Below the pieces are notes generated by a model. That model saw only the letters and a list, made by a program, of their open reading frames with translations, did no database searches and was not told where the DNA came from. DNA of 64,000 bases from Terfezia claveryi (Eukaryota > Ascomycota > Pezizomycetes > Pezizales > Pezizaceae): assembly GCA_015179025.1 (NCBI GenBank), contig WHUX01000093.1, forward strand, positions 62,001 through 126,000, read 5' to 3'. The position numbers were made by a program, and so were the translations under genes. Of the stretch, positions 22,309 through 33,213 are shown one piece after another. Within the stretch, counting starts at the first letter, position 1. Each line of letters starts with the position of its first letter.

Positions 22309-23878
22309 ATGAGCTCACCAATTACTACATCCGCAACTATCGCCCCTACCACTACTACCACGACTACCACGACTACCACTTCGAACAAGCGTGCCCATGA
22401 GGATTCTACATCGAATAATGCTCCTGATGCCAAGCGACCAGCTCTAGACCCGGAATCGAAGGACATTGGTCCTACATTGTCGGCTAGTAAAACAGTCTCT
22501 CCAGGACCAGAGGTGAAGTCTGAGGAGTCTACACCTGTGGCTGCCTCGACTACCCCAGCTGTGGAGACAAAGAAAGAAGCCAAGGCAGAAATTAAAGATG
22601 AACAAGGGGATACTTCTGTCCCTGATGCTCCACAGCAGCAAGCGCAGCAGCCAGATTATATTCCTGTGGATGAGTCTAAATGGATTCACATTCGAGCAAT
22701 CATCTCTTCACAAGAGGCTGCTACCGTCATTGGAAAGGGGGGAGAGAATGTGACTTTAATTAGGAGGATGTCTGCTGCAAAGTGTACGGTCAGTGACTAC
22801 GCACGGGGTGCGGTGGAAAGGATCTTGACCGTCAGTGGATCTGTAGATGCTGTGGCAAAGGTATGTCTCGATAGTTGTTAGGTTTATCATTTTGATTGGT
22901 TGGGTGTTCTAACATGATACAGGCTTTTGGACTGATAATCCGCACGCTTAATAACGAGCCATTAGAACAAGCTTCTACGCCGCAGTCCAAGACCTATCCT
23001 TTACGACTACTTGTTCCTCACATTCTCATCGGGTCGATTATTGGAAAGTCCGGCTCAAAGATACGTGAAATCCAAGAGGCCTCTGGCGCTCGTCTCAATG
23101 CTTCAGAATCGTGCATGCCCCTCTCTACTGAGAGGACCTTGATTGTGCTAGGTGTTGCCGATGCGGTTCACATTGCCACATACTACGTTGCGAATACGTT
23201 AGTGGAGCAGTTAACCGAGCGATTTGGCGGTCCTGCCGCGTCTGCGTATGCGACAAGGAGTGGTGCTCCTGCCGGTGCCGTGCCTGGCGGAATGCAGGTT
23301 GTCCCATACACGCCTCAGCCAGTTTATGGCTCGTATGGACATCCTGACACCTTCAAGCGCCATACAAACGCTTCTCAGCGAACTCCAGCGAACCCATACG
23401 GTATCCCTTACTTGCATGGCCAGCCACCGCAGGCCGCTCCCCAACCACCCATCCACTACGACACTTCCGCGAACCCCGCCTATCACGGTGCTGGGCCACA
23501 TCAGCCTGGCGGGCATGGAGCTCAACCTGCGCATGGTGCTCAGCCGATGGCTGGAAGCAATATGGCTGGTCTAATACCCGGGGCGCCACTCACGCAGCAG
23601 ATTTACATTCCCAATGACATGGTGGGAGCTATCATCGGGAAGGGCGGCGCGAAAATCAATGAGATTCGGTCACTTAGTGGTAGTGTTATTAAGATCAATG
23701 AACCACAAGATAATAGCAACGAGCGCTTGGTGACCATCACAGGGACACAAGAGTGTAACCAGATGGCTCTTTACATGCTATACTCTAGACTTGGTAGGTT
23801 ACCCTTTTCATACTTTGTTCAAGGCATAGGCTAATCCACGATCAATGTGTTGCAGAGAGCGAAAAGCACAGGATCTAG
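22309..23878 (+). CDS. Three-KH-domain RNA-binding protein, Rnc1/PBP2-like (481 aa)
   Basis: Exons 22309-22860, 22923-23793 and 23856-23878. Intron 1 has a TTCTAAC branch site; the last exon encodes only ESEKHRI, which completes the conserved end of the third KH domain (MLYSRLESEKHR). Three GXXG loops are visible: IGKGGENV, IGKSGSKI and IGKGGAKI. The N-terminus has a Thr tract encoded by an ACC/ACT repeat and a basic, nuclear-localisation-like region (KRAHED, AKRPAL). The middle is Gly/Pro/Gln/His-rich. The architecture matches poly(C)-binding/hnRNP-K-type proteins such as fission yeast Rnc1 and budding yeast Pbp2, which bind mRNA and affect stability or telomeric and polyadenylation factors. 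The exact orthologue is not decided. Confidence 0.92.
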
Positions 23879-24628
23879 GGGGCTGGGCTGAGACGTTGAA
23901 CAAGCAAAAAGGAGGGATTAGCGGGCCAGTTCCTTTTGCATGTTGTTGATAGTGTTGAGAGAGTAATAAGCTGCGTGAGGCTTTTTAGGGATAGAAAATT
24001 AAATGGCTGGATTGGTGATACATTGTAATATGGCCGCGCAGATATTATTGAAGGTCGTCAGCTGTAATGGAATTCGTTGTCTTTCTGTGTCTTTGTGTTG
24101 TTTCATCTTTCGTTCTGTTGTCTGGTATATTGTTCCTCGTCGTCTGTGTTTGTAGTGGAATATTCCTGCTGGCTGATTGATTTGAAGCTCTATTGTGATG
24201 TGAGTATGTCACCACGGGGCAGACATGAAATTCTATGCAAAATGCGTGTTTCCAGTCAACAGCAGCGAGCAAATGTATTAGGCCATTTATGTGAATGATG
24301 TACTGTAACAGTGTAGCTGTATATACAGTGGAGATGATCATCCGCGATACCTGCGGTAATTGAGAGTAACATCTTTTGATGCACGGTGCAGTCAGCTGAC
24401 TTGCATATTATGCATCGTCGCTGAGAGGCCAAGATTAACAAACGCGGATGCGGACGAGAGGCAACGAACACACGAGACCTTAATGCCAGACTGGGCATCG
24501 GTGGTGGAAGAAGGCGAAGCAGCACTGGAAGCGATATCAGGTGTCTGGGCGACTTGAGGTCCAACAGGAACGTCGGGGACGAGGAGGAACAAACCACCAG
24601 CTGTTCCCCATCGAGGGCCTCAACAACC
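23879..24628. other. Intergenic region between KH gene and apc2
   Basis: This must hold the KH gene 3' untranslated region and the apc2 promoter. Only short, unrecognised frames are present. Confidence 0.5.
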
Positions 24629-27600
24629 ATGGAAACTACCTTCTCCACCCCACCACGACCCCACCAACACACCACGACCCCCTCAGCCCCTATGGGCCCA
24701 CCTCCCCCACCATCATCCCACGCGTCCCCGTACCGTGACTACATTCCCTACCTGACCACCGGCAACAGCGTGCTCTCCCGCCGGAGAAAGAGGGTCTTTG
24801 AGAGTGTATTTCCTCCGTCGGACGCTGTTGCTGCGGGAGTTCCAACGCCCGTGGCGAGTTTTATTGGGAGTACACAAAGCCACAGTTCACAGAGTCAGAG
24901 TCAGGATACACAGAGTCAAGGGAGCGGTGGGGCCAGTTCTCAGGTGGAGAGGGATTGGGATAGGGCGTGGCATGCGGCTACTACGGTTTTGAGGTTTGAG
25001 GATGGGGGGTTTGAAGGAGCATTGGTCGGAGATGAGACTCCATGGGTTACGCTCAAGAATAAATATATCTCTCAGAAGGAGGATGCGATGAATAAATATC
25101 CAGGGGTGGAGTCTGGAATTCGCGCACTCTTGACGAAGTTTGCTGAGGAAGAAGCGGAGCAAACTTCCCTTGGGTGCGGATGTGGCGAGGCGAGAACGGT
25201 GCCGAACTTGGTGGAGTGGTACAGTTGGGAAGTTAAGCGGCACTATTTAGCCTGGATAAAGCCGAAGATTGTGGATGAACTCTTGTATGTGGATGAACGT
25301 AAGGAGGTTGAGCCTTCAGAGTGGAGGTTGAGGAGTATTCTAGAGATGTTACGGGGTGCCTGGGAGGTCTATGTCGGGGTAGGGAGGAGGTGGGTGTTTA
25401 AGAAAGTCAGAGTTGGGAGCGCGACACCGAGACCGGGGCAGGGAGGGAGTAGAGTTAGTGAAGCATTGTTTGGAAATGGGAGGAAAAATGAAGCGACTTC
25501 TGGGAGTCTACAGGATGATGAGGAGGAGGATACGGAGGATGATGAGGAGTTTGTTGCGGGATATGTTGATGACGGGGAGGATGGAGATGTGGATGAATTT
25601 GCGTTGGGGAGATTTGTGAGCAGTTTGAACTCGGTTCTGAGTTTCTCCCTCCGGGATCCGGAGTGGAGTCGGCTTGTGTATGGGGTATTTATCGAGTGGT
25701 GCGGCTGTATACTGAATTCTCCGCCTGGGATGGCTGGAGATGAGGAAGGTGATGAAGGCCAGGAAGAGCAGCAGGGAGGAGAGCAAGCCGGTGTTGGCGA
25801 TATAAGTTCTTTGGATACACCAAGCATTGTTATCGACGATAGCATCATCGTCGACCCAGAGGAGCTTACACAGATTGATGACAATATGTTACTGAATACA
25901 CCTACCTCAACCGCATCCCACTCTCGGTCACGAAATCAATCCCGCTCTCCCCTTGGTGACATATATTCCAAAACCGCTGCGCCTATAAAGCGCACAAAAA
26001 AGCAAATTGCCGCACAGGCTTCCCTCCTAACAGCTTGGTCCCATCTACAAACACTCAACCTCGGCGGGTCTGGTCGTCGTGGAGAGCGGGTTTTTGCAGA
26101 GGTCATATCCGTATTGGTCACAAAGTATATTGAGGGGATGTATGCTAGCCATTGGACGAATCAAGATGAGGAAGGAAATGCTAAGGATGTGACAGTGGAG
26201 ATTGGGCAGTGGATTGAACGGGAAGTTGGGGGGTTGGTTCGCCTTGTTCTTATTGGGGATGGGAAGGGTAAGGGGAAGAAGGAAGGTGGTGGGGGAATGG
26301 GAGGAGGAAAGGCGGTGTGGATAGGGAAGCGAGAGATAGAGTGTTGAGTCCGCGAGCGAGTTTTAGGGCAAGTGAATTGGGAATCGGGGGGGCAAGTGTG
26401 AGGAGGAGAGGGGCATCGAGGTTGAGTATTGATGGTGTGATGCTGGGAGCTACTCCTTCCGGAGGTACCAGAAGAGGAGGAGGCCTAGCTGCGTTGGCAG
26501 CGTTAACAGGGGTTGATGTGGGGAGACTGCTCAATCGTGGTATGAAGAAAGGAGATGCAGATAGGAAAGGGGAGGATGATGTCAGTGATGTTGTTTTACG
26601 AAAAGAGGATATTGAAGAGTGGAAGAAGATGGCTCTCGGCAGACTGGGGAGGTTGCGAGTTCGCGAGTTGTTTGAAATTGTGGTTGATTGGCCAGATAGT
26701 TTTGGGGGAGTAATGGATTTACGTGCATATATTACTACGCCACAGACGAGGATGCATTTGACAACGTCGTTTACGACGGCAATCAATAATCGGATTCTGC
26801 ATCCGGCAGCGTCGACGACGGATATTCTCAGGGTCTATATCTCGCTAATTCGTGCATTTTCGGTCTTGGATCCCCGAGGGGTGTTGCTGGATCGGGTTAC
26901 AAGAGGTATTAGAAGGTATTTGCGGGAAAGAGAAGATACGGTTCGCGTGATTGTCAAGGGGTTGATGGGGGGCGACTCGTCTGTTGTTAAGCGCGAAGAC
27001 GACGACCATGGTCATTCCTCTGGGAGTAATACTCGCGGCTTTGAAGAAGACGACCTAGCGGATTTGGCAGAGGATCTCTTCCGTGGGTCTACCACACCCG
27101 CAAGTCAATCTGCAACGTTAGGGGATGAGTTGGATTTCGACGATATGACCTGGGTCCCTGACCCCATCGACGCGGGGCCTGAGTACCGCCGCATTAAGGG
27201 CACAGATGTTGTCGGGAGTCTTATCAGTTTATATGAGAGTAAGGAGGTCTTTGTCAAAGAATTCCAGGCGGTCCTGGCAGAGAGGTTACTGGAATGTAGG
27301 GATTATGAAGGGGTCAGTGAGGAAGTCAAGAGCTACGAGCCCGAGATTCAAACGCTGGAGTTGCTTAGAGGGAGGTTTGGTGAAGGAAGTGTCCAGGGGT
27401 GTGATGTTATGCTTAGGGATATACTCGTGGGGGCGAGGACGGATGTGAATGTGCGGAATGAGGAGAAGCTCCTGAGCGCGATGGATGGGGGTGTGGAGTT
27501 TCATGCGAAGATTCTGTCGCACTTGTTCTGGCCGACGGAGATGAAAGATGAAGCTGCTGTTTCTGGGGCTACTGGGGGTGCTGGTGGGGTTGCATGGGGT

Positions 27601-28401
27601 GGCATGGGAGGTGCATGGGTAGCTGGGCAAGGGGAGAAGAAGCAGTTGTATAAATTACCCAAGGAGATTGAGGAGTTGCAGAAGAGATATGAGCATGGGT
27701 TTGAGAAGTTGAACGCGAAGAGGAAGTTGGAGTGGAGGGATGCATTGGGGTATGTGAGGGTGGAGTTGGAGTTGGAGGATAGGATTGTCGAGGTGAGAGA
27801 CGCGAGGCCGTGGTGTGTCGCAGTAATTAATGCGTTTGGGGATAATGAAGTGAGTGGCAAGGATGGAGAGGGTTGGAAGAGGGTGCGGAAGACGGTGAAG
27901 GAGTTAAGGAGGGAGCTGGAGATGAGTGAGGGGTTGGTAAGGAGGGGGCTGCAGTATTGGGTCGCAAAGGGCGTGTTGAGGGAGGTTAAGCCTTCACCGT
28001 CGTCATCTGCTGCCAATGCGGGTAATGAGACATATATCGTTATGGAGCGGATAGACGATATCTCGGACGACTTGCCTTCGACTCCGACGAAAGAATCCGC
28101 CAATACCGCGGGGGAAGATGAGGTGGAAGTGGAGATGGACACGAACCCCGACGCTGGGGATAGGTACGGCGAACAGCCTCTCTCGGCGGAGAAGAAGGTG
28201 TATGCACAGTTTATAGTAGGTATGTTGACGAATGCGGCGGGGCCGATGGGGCTGGATAGGATTATGATGATGTTGGGGATGTTGGTGCCTGGGGGAGTAA
28301 GGTGCGGGAGGGAGGAGATGAGTGAATTGGTGGAGAGGCTGGTGAGGGAGGGCAAGGTCGAGGGGGGGGAGGGCGGGGGCGGGTGGAGGGTCAAGAAGTA
28401 A
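24629..28401 (+). CDS. apc2: Anaphase-promoting complex subunit 2 (cullin), with one frame junction to resolve
   Basis: ATG 24629 (ACCATGG context) is the first in-frame start. The first frame runs to 26347 and the second is open from 26272 to 28401, so they overlap at 26272-26345 in a very G-rich stretch. Either an intron (for example GTAAGG at 26268 to AAG at 26329) or a one-base indel joins them; no branch site is visible. The second part has the APC2 signature VDWPDS..DLRAYI..R..L, then LHPAASTTDILRVYI, LDPRGVLLDRV and RRYLREREDTVRVIV, followed by the cullin homology region, which binds the RING subunit APC11, and a C-terminal winged-helix (KVYAQFIVGML..). APC2 is the catalytic scaffold of the APC/C ubiquitin ligase that triggers anaphase. 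The first half has low-complexity acidic stretches (EEEDTEDDEE). It converges on the acyl-CoA synthetase gene 387 bp downstream. Confidence 0.88.
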
Positions 28402-28788
28402 TGCTGAAGTGGATAGGAGGATGGCTTTTATTTTTATTTTTATTTTTATTTTTATGTTTTGGCATGGCTTGCGCAGTGTTGTGGGTGGTGCTTTGATTGT
28501 TTTATTGTTGCATTGGGTGGCTTTTACGATGGCTTGCGTATACTAGAATTATGATGAGGATTATAATGGGATGGGAAAGAAGAAAAAGGGGGAGGGGTAG
28601 GAGGCTTAATACCTTCCTATAGCTGATATCTATACTGTACTGTACTGTACATACATTGCTGGGTCTCCATAACGATAGCCTGAACGCCGAAAGACCCGCG
28701 AAAATATGCCCCAAACAACAACAACCCCCAGGCATCACATCGATCTAGAGAGTCTCCTCCACTTTTCCCCCCGACACCTATCCAATAT
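28402..28788. other. Convergent 3' region of apc2 and the acyl-CoA synthetase gene
   Basis: 387 bp between two stop codons facing each other. A (TTTTTA)n run lies at 28427-28455, probably in the apc2 3' untranslated region. No gene is seen. Confidence 0.6.
28427..28455. repeat. (TTTTTA)n microsatellite
   Basis: Five to six tandem units of TTTTTA, 25 bp after the apc2 stop codon. Confidence 0.9.
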
Positions 28789-30993
28789 CTAATTCTCCTC
28801 CCCCCTCCATCCCGGAAACACCCTCCTTACCAAGTCCCTCTTTGCTACCTTTCCCATAGCATTCCTCCCCAGCGTCTGCACGACCCTCACCACCTTTGGC
28901 ACCTTCCACCCCGCCACGCACTTCTTCAACTCCGCCCTCAAGTCCCTCTCAACCCTCTCTTCATCCCACCCCTCGTCTACCCCGTGCCCGGGTTTGAGCA
29001 CAACGACGGCGGCAACAAGATCTCCCCATTTCAGGCTGGGGAGGCCGACTACGGCGACTTCGGAGATGGGGAGCGACGTCTGTAGGATGGCGTGCTCGAT
29101 TTCGAGGGCGGAGAGCTTCTCGGAGCCGGATTTGAGGATGTCGGTGGTTAGGCGGCCCAGGAGGATTAGTGGGGGGGTGAAGAGTGGGAGTGGGGAGGAT
29201 AGGCGCGCAAAATCCCCAGTTTTGAACCAGGGATAGGCGGATGGCGAGAACGGTGTGGGTATATCTACCCCTTCCCCTACTCCTAGGATCGCCTGTTCCT
29301 CAAGCTCAGGAAATGGAGTCCCCAAGCCGGGGGTGAGGATTGTGTCGGGAATGTACGACGCTGGGAGAAATTCGCCGGAGGTGGTGGAGGAGGGGCGGTT
29401 CCAGTATTCGGTGAATACGCCAGGGCCGCGGATGAGGACTTCTCCTTCTTGAGCGATTACCCCCGAAGGGTTTGGTGATGATGATGATCTCAACCCGCCT
29501 TCATACCCCGGCAACACCCACCCCACGGCGCCCGCTGGCTGAAGTGTACTATCCAGTCCACAGGAAACCGCCATCCCCACCTCCGTCATGCCATATCTCT
29601 CGAGGAGGGTACCTCCGCCAGAGATTTGCGCCCATGCGGAACGGATGGACGTGGGTAGACTTGATGACCCGCTGACGGCGAGTCTGAGCGAGCTCAGCGC
29701 CTGCGTAACAGCCACTCTCTGCTCCGACCCCATATCCGCTGAGTGGTATCGCTCCAAGAGGCGTGTGTAGATAGTCGGAACGGCCATGAGCAGTGTTATC
29801 TTCTCCCGTCCCCCACCTGGGGCGCCCTGCGCAAGGCGGGTGAGGACGTTGGCGGCATTGAATGGCTGTAGGAGAAACTCAATTGTGGCCCCTGACAGCA
29901 GAGGGGTGAGGGTGCAGTTTAGGATTCCGTGGACGTGGTGCAGGGGGAGGATGTGCAGGAGGTGGTCTGTTGGCGAGTAATTCCATGCGAGTTTGAGTGA
30001 GGCCGATTGTGCGGAGAGGTTGAGATGTGTAGTTACGACGCCCTTGGGGAGGCTGGTGGTGCCGGAGGTGTAGATTATTAATGCCCGTTTATAGAGTAAT
30101 GTAGATGTATCGATATCCGATTTCGATACTACTACTCCCGCAGGCCCCTCCTCCCCCTCCCCCGGAGGAGGAGGGGAAAATAACCCCTCTACCCCACCTA
30201 CCCGAATTTCCCCCCCAAGTTGCACGCCCTTCTCCCGCCGCACAGCCTCCACTACCTCCTCGACCTTTTCGAGAAACTCCCTGGTCCCGAGAACTAACCC
30301 AGCACCACTATCGGCGACTACATACGCCATCTCCTTGAGCGGGTGACTCGTGCACAAAGGGACCGCCACGCCTCCAGCGGCCCAGATTGCGAAGAGCGTC
30401 GCAACCCAGTTGAAGGAGTTGCCGACGAGAAATGCGACGCGAGCGCCGTGTAAATCGCAGAGTTCATCTGTACGAGTATCAGTATCTATATCTGCGCCGT
30501 AGAGTTGTAGTAGGCGGGCTCGCCCGAGGGAGATGCTCTGGAGGAGATTGCTGTATGTATGTGCATGAGGCGTGGATGTGGGGTGGTTATAGTCGATTAT
30601 GGCGACTTTGTTGGGGGGGTGGGATGTGAGGGATTTAAATAGTGGGAGGGGGGGGAGGGAAAGGTCGGCAGAGGTGGAGGGAGCGGGGTATCCAGATGTT
30701 GTCGTCGTCGATATGCGCATCCTCCTCCTCCCATCCTTGATACTACAAAAACATGGTGGTGGGGGGGGCGGCATTGTCCTAATTGACCTTTGGGGTATTG
30801 TGGTTGATTTTGCTTTGCGCGGAATGATTATAGGGAGTATGGGTGTAGATGTAGATGGAGATGGAGATGATATTGATCGCGAGAACGGGACCCCCGTTTC
30901 TGCCCCAATCCTGCTCCTCCTCGCAAGGGTAGTGCCAAACGCACAAGAGCAGATGGGTCGAGTCCGGGCCGTACTGGATAAGGCGGAGAGCAT
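28789..30993 (-). CDS. ACSF3-like acyl-CoA synthetase / malonate-CoA ligase (734 aa), probably mitochondrial
   Basis: A single-exon frame starting at ATG 30993. Adenylate-forming enzyme motifs occur in order: IIYTSGTTSLPKGVV (P-loop, about 307-320), LLERYGMTEVGM (about 463-474), WFKTGDF (about 589-595), LGRLTTDILKSG (about 612-623) and GKVAKRDLV with the catalytic Lys (about 714-722). The HHVHGILN segment and the overall pattern are closest to the ACSF3 branch, which activates malonate (and methylmalonate) in mitochondria for fatty acid synthesis. The first ~80 residues are rich in Arg and Ser with no acidic residues until about residue 31, fitting a mitochondrial presequence. The chain is longer than usual for ACSF3 because of the leader and of Pro/Gly/Ser-rich insertions. 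Substrate choice cannot be fixed from sequence. Confidence 0.9.
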   Translation of the reverse strand: MLSALSSTARTRPICSCAFGTTLARRSRIGAETGVPFSRSISSPSPSTSTPILPIIIPRKAKSTTIPQRSIRTMPPPPPPCFCSIKDGRRRMRISTTTTSGYPAPSTSADLSLPPLPLFKSLTSHPPNKVAIIDYNHPTSTPHAHTYSNLLQSISLGRARLLQLYGADIDTDTRTDELCDLHGARVAFLVGNSFNWVATLFAIWAAGGVAVPLCTSHPLKEMAYVVADSGAGLVLGTREFLEKVEEVVEAVRREKGVQLGGEIRVGGVEGLFSPPPPGEGEEGPAGVVVSKSDIDTSTLLYKRALIIYTSGTTSLPKGVVTTHLNLSAQSASLKLAWNYSPTDHLLHILPLHHVHGILNCTLTPLLSGATIEFLLQPFNAANVLTRLAQGAPGGGREKITLLMAVPTIYTRLLERYHSADMGSEQRVAVTQALSSLRLAVSGSSSLPTSIRSAWAQISGGGTLLERYGMTEVGMAVSCGLDSTLQPAGAVGWVLPGYEGGLRSSSSPNPSGVIAQEGEVLIRGPGVFTEYWNRPSSTTSGEFLPASYIPDTILTPGLGTPFPELEEQAILGVGEGVDIPTPFSPSAYPWFKTGDFARLSSPLPLFTPPLILLGRLTTDILKSGSEKLSALEIEHAILQTSLPISEVAVVGLPSLKWGDLVAAVVVLKPGHGVDEGWDEERVERDLRAELKKCVAGWKVPKVVRVVQTLGRNAMGKVAKRDLVRRVFPGWRGEEN

Positions 30994-31879
30994 CTGCTTG
31001 GGTGGGGGAGAGAGAGTGTGTGTGTGCTGGGGGGAGAGAAGAGGGGGGGGAGGGGGGGCGCGCGGGGGTTAGAGGGGAAGTTTATATGTTTTGCTTGGGG
31101 GTGGGTATTTGATTTAAATAAAAAATCATGCGAGATAATAAATATTAGATATTTATTCATTAAAACTGTTAATTCCGTAGACTACTGGCATATATATAAA
31201 TATTTATCCAACTTTCGTATATACTGTACAATCGGATGTGGAGGACAACGTACTCAGCCATATTCGTTGGGGGTTATAAAGGTGCTACGTATATAATGGG
31301 AAAAACCAAGAAAAAGAAAAAAAAAGGGGAGGAGGGACCCCGTCAACAGCTTTTTGGTATATTGTAGCTTTTAGATTTTTTCTTTTTGGAATTGGGGGGA
31401 GGGGGAGGAGGGGTGAGGGGGGGGAACCTCCCCAAACTAGAACATACTTATATACAACAGTGTTTAGTATATAGTTCTATCCTTTTTTTTTTTTTTTTTT
31501 TTTATCTTTTATTTTGGCCTTGATTGGGTTAAATAAATATAAAAAAAAAAGTTATGCTAACTCAACATTTTCCCTTTTATTGAAATACGTTCTATCTGTA
31601 GGTACGATATCCCACATAAACCATACACCTCTTACAGAAGTCAACATGGAGAGCTCCTTTGTTTGTCTAAAAAGTTCAAAGCAATTTTATGGACATTACA
31701 AATGGCGCTGCTGCTGCCCAAAAAAAGAGATGATAAAGTTGCTGAAAAAAATCCATGTGTTGTACCTAGGTAGTTACATAATTGCACATGTATAATCCCT
31801 GCGAAGAGAAGCGGAAGTTTACCCTCAACTTACTGGGGCAAAGTTACTAAGAAAAAAAATTAATGTGCCTTCCCGCTAC
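30994..31879. other. Low-complexity intergenic region
   Basis: G-rich runs (31018-31075, 31395-31425), an AT-rich stretch and a T run at 31482-31503. A 93-codon frame after it starts with TTG and shows nothing recognisable. Confidence 0.5.
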
Positions 31880-32383
31880 TTATGATACGGCCGCACTTGC
31901 TCTGCTTTTCTTTGTCAGAACTAAAGACAGAGCAATTAGAAAACGAAGAGAGTCATATTGAACAACTGGAGAGAATACTTTATCGAAATCAGTTCCTGGT
32001 TGTTGAGAGTAGCCTTGAGCTACTAGACGTGCTTTATATTGTATAGGTTTGCCTGTAGCATCTCGTTTGATCTTGTATATCCATTTGCAACCAACAATAT
32101 TTCTATTTTGAGGTGTTGGAGTTACTGTCCAAACTTGTTGTTCTTTCATATTCTCAAGTTCTCCTTGCATGGCTTGAAACCAACGTGGTGATTCAGGACA
32201 AGTAGTAGCTTGTTTGTAGGTACGTGGTTCATATTCTTCAGTAGTTAATAAGGCAGAAGCTAATATACCTTCATCACTAGTATCAGGAAGGTGGACAAGT
32301 TCCCAAAATGGATATGGTTGGTGCTGTCTCGTTGATGCTCGAGGTCTGATAGATTCGGGGACAGCTTCTGGTTCGATTGCTTC
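31880..32383 (-). pseudogene. Ty1/copia reverse transcriptase fragment (truncated)
   Basis: A frame open from 32383 to 31880 contains RWFQAMQGELENM, VGCKWIYKIKRDATG and YKARLVAQGYSQQPG, the start of the copia reverse transcriptase domain. It ends soon after PVVQYDSLRFLIAL, so the YxDD active site and RNase H are missing. It is only distantly like the complete copia element at 42-47.5 kb, so it is a separate, older insertion. Confidence 0.9.
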
Positions 32384-32979
32384 ATATTATTGAGCGTTTG
32401 CAGGAGGTAGAAGTAGATTGATTTGGATTCTAAAGTTTTATTTATTGGAGTTGATCAAGGGGGTTGGCGGGGTGGGGGGGAACCCTTTGGATTGCTTTTG
32501 TCTATGTATGCAAGGGGGGATTAATGCTTCATACGCACAAATTCACGTGGCGAAATACAATTCTCTTATGATACAGGATTTTATTGATCAAACATATCTC
32601 ATTCACTTAGTACGCAAACTCAGAGAATGTAATTTCTTGTGAGCAAAAATGGATTGATTCACTTGTCAAAAAAAAAAAAAAAAAATTATATATTCTGTCC
32701 ACATAGTTATGACTATTTCGTTACTAACAATAACCCATTATGATAAAAAATACGTTGGTGTTTATTTTATATTCCTCCCTCTCCAAACACAGGAGGCTAA
32801 TGAAGTGGGGGGTGATGCCCGCAGAGCACTTTTTGCATGCTCTAGTAGTATACATTATCCAGGCTAGCGTTGTTCCATATTTACCTATTTTCTATTCATA
32901 TAAGAATATATTTGCTACAAGCATATTTCCTCCGGTCCGGAACGAACATACTTATATCGAGAGATCTCCGTATGTAGGT
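32384..32979. other. Intergenic region, no gene seen
   Basis: AT-rich sequence with an A run at 32668-32685 and a stretch (32900-32975) with TATCGAGAGATCTCCG, which resembles the subterminal part of the element at 6844-7626. No complete partner end was found. Confidence 0.4.
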
Positions 32980-33213
32980 ACGTTAGGTGGCAATGAATTT
33001 GGTACCCCCCTTGCATTAGAGTCCTGCATTAGCATACATTTAGCACACATATTATAGGTTTAAAGCGTGCTGCATCCTCGCCCTCTGTTATAGGTACCTC
33101 CCTTATATCAGAGTCCTGCATTAGCACATATTCAGTATATATATTATAGGTTTAAAGCATGCTGCATACTCGCCTCCTGTTATGCGGGGTACCAAATTCA
33201 TTGCCACCTAACG
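32980..33213. mobile_element. MITE-like element with 29-bp inverted ends (234 bp)
   Basis: The left end ACGTTAGGTGGCAATGAATT continues to GGTACCCC and matches the reverse complement of the right end over 29 bp without mismatch. The interior is a divergent tandem duplication of ~90 bp, each unit with AGTCCTGCATTAGCA and TATTATAGGTTTAAAGC. There is no coding capacity. A target duplication is not clear. Confidence 0.8.

Noticed and set aside
27501..28394. 297-codon minus-strand frame over apc2
   Set aside because: Rich in Ser, Pro and Leu as expected for the antisense of acidic, Gly-rich coding sequence; the plus strand carries APC2 motifs.
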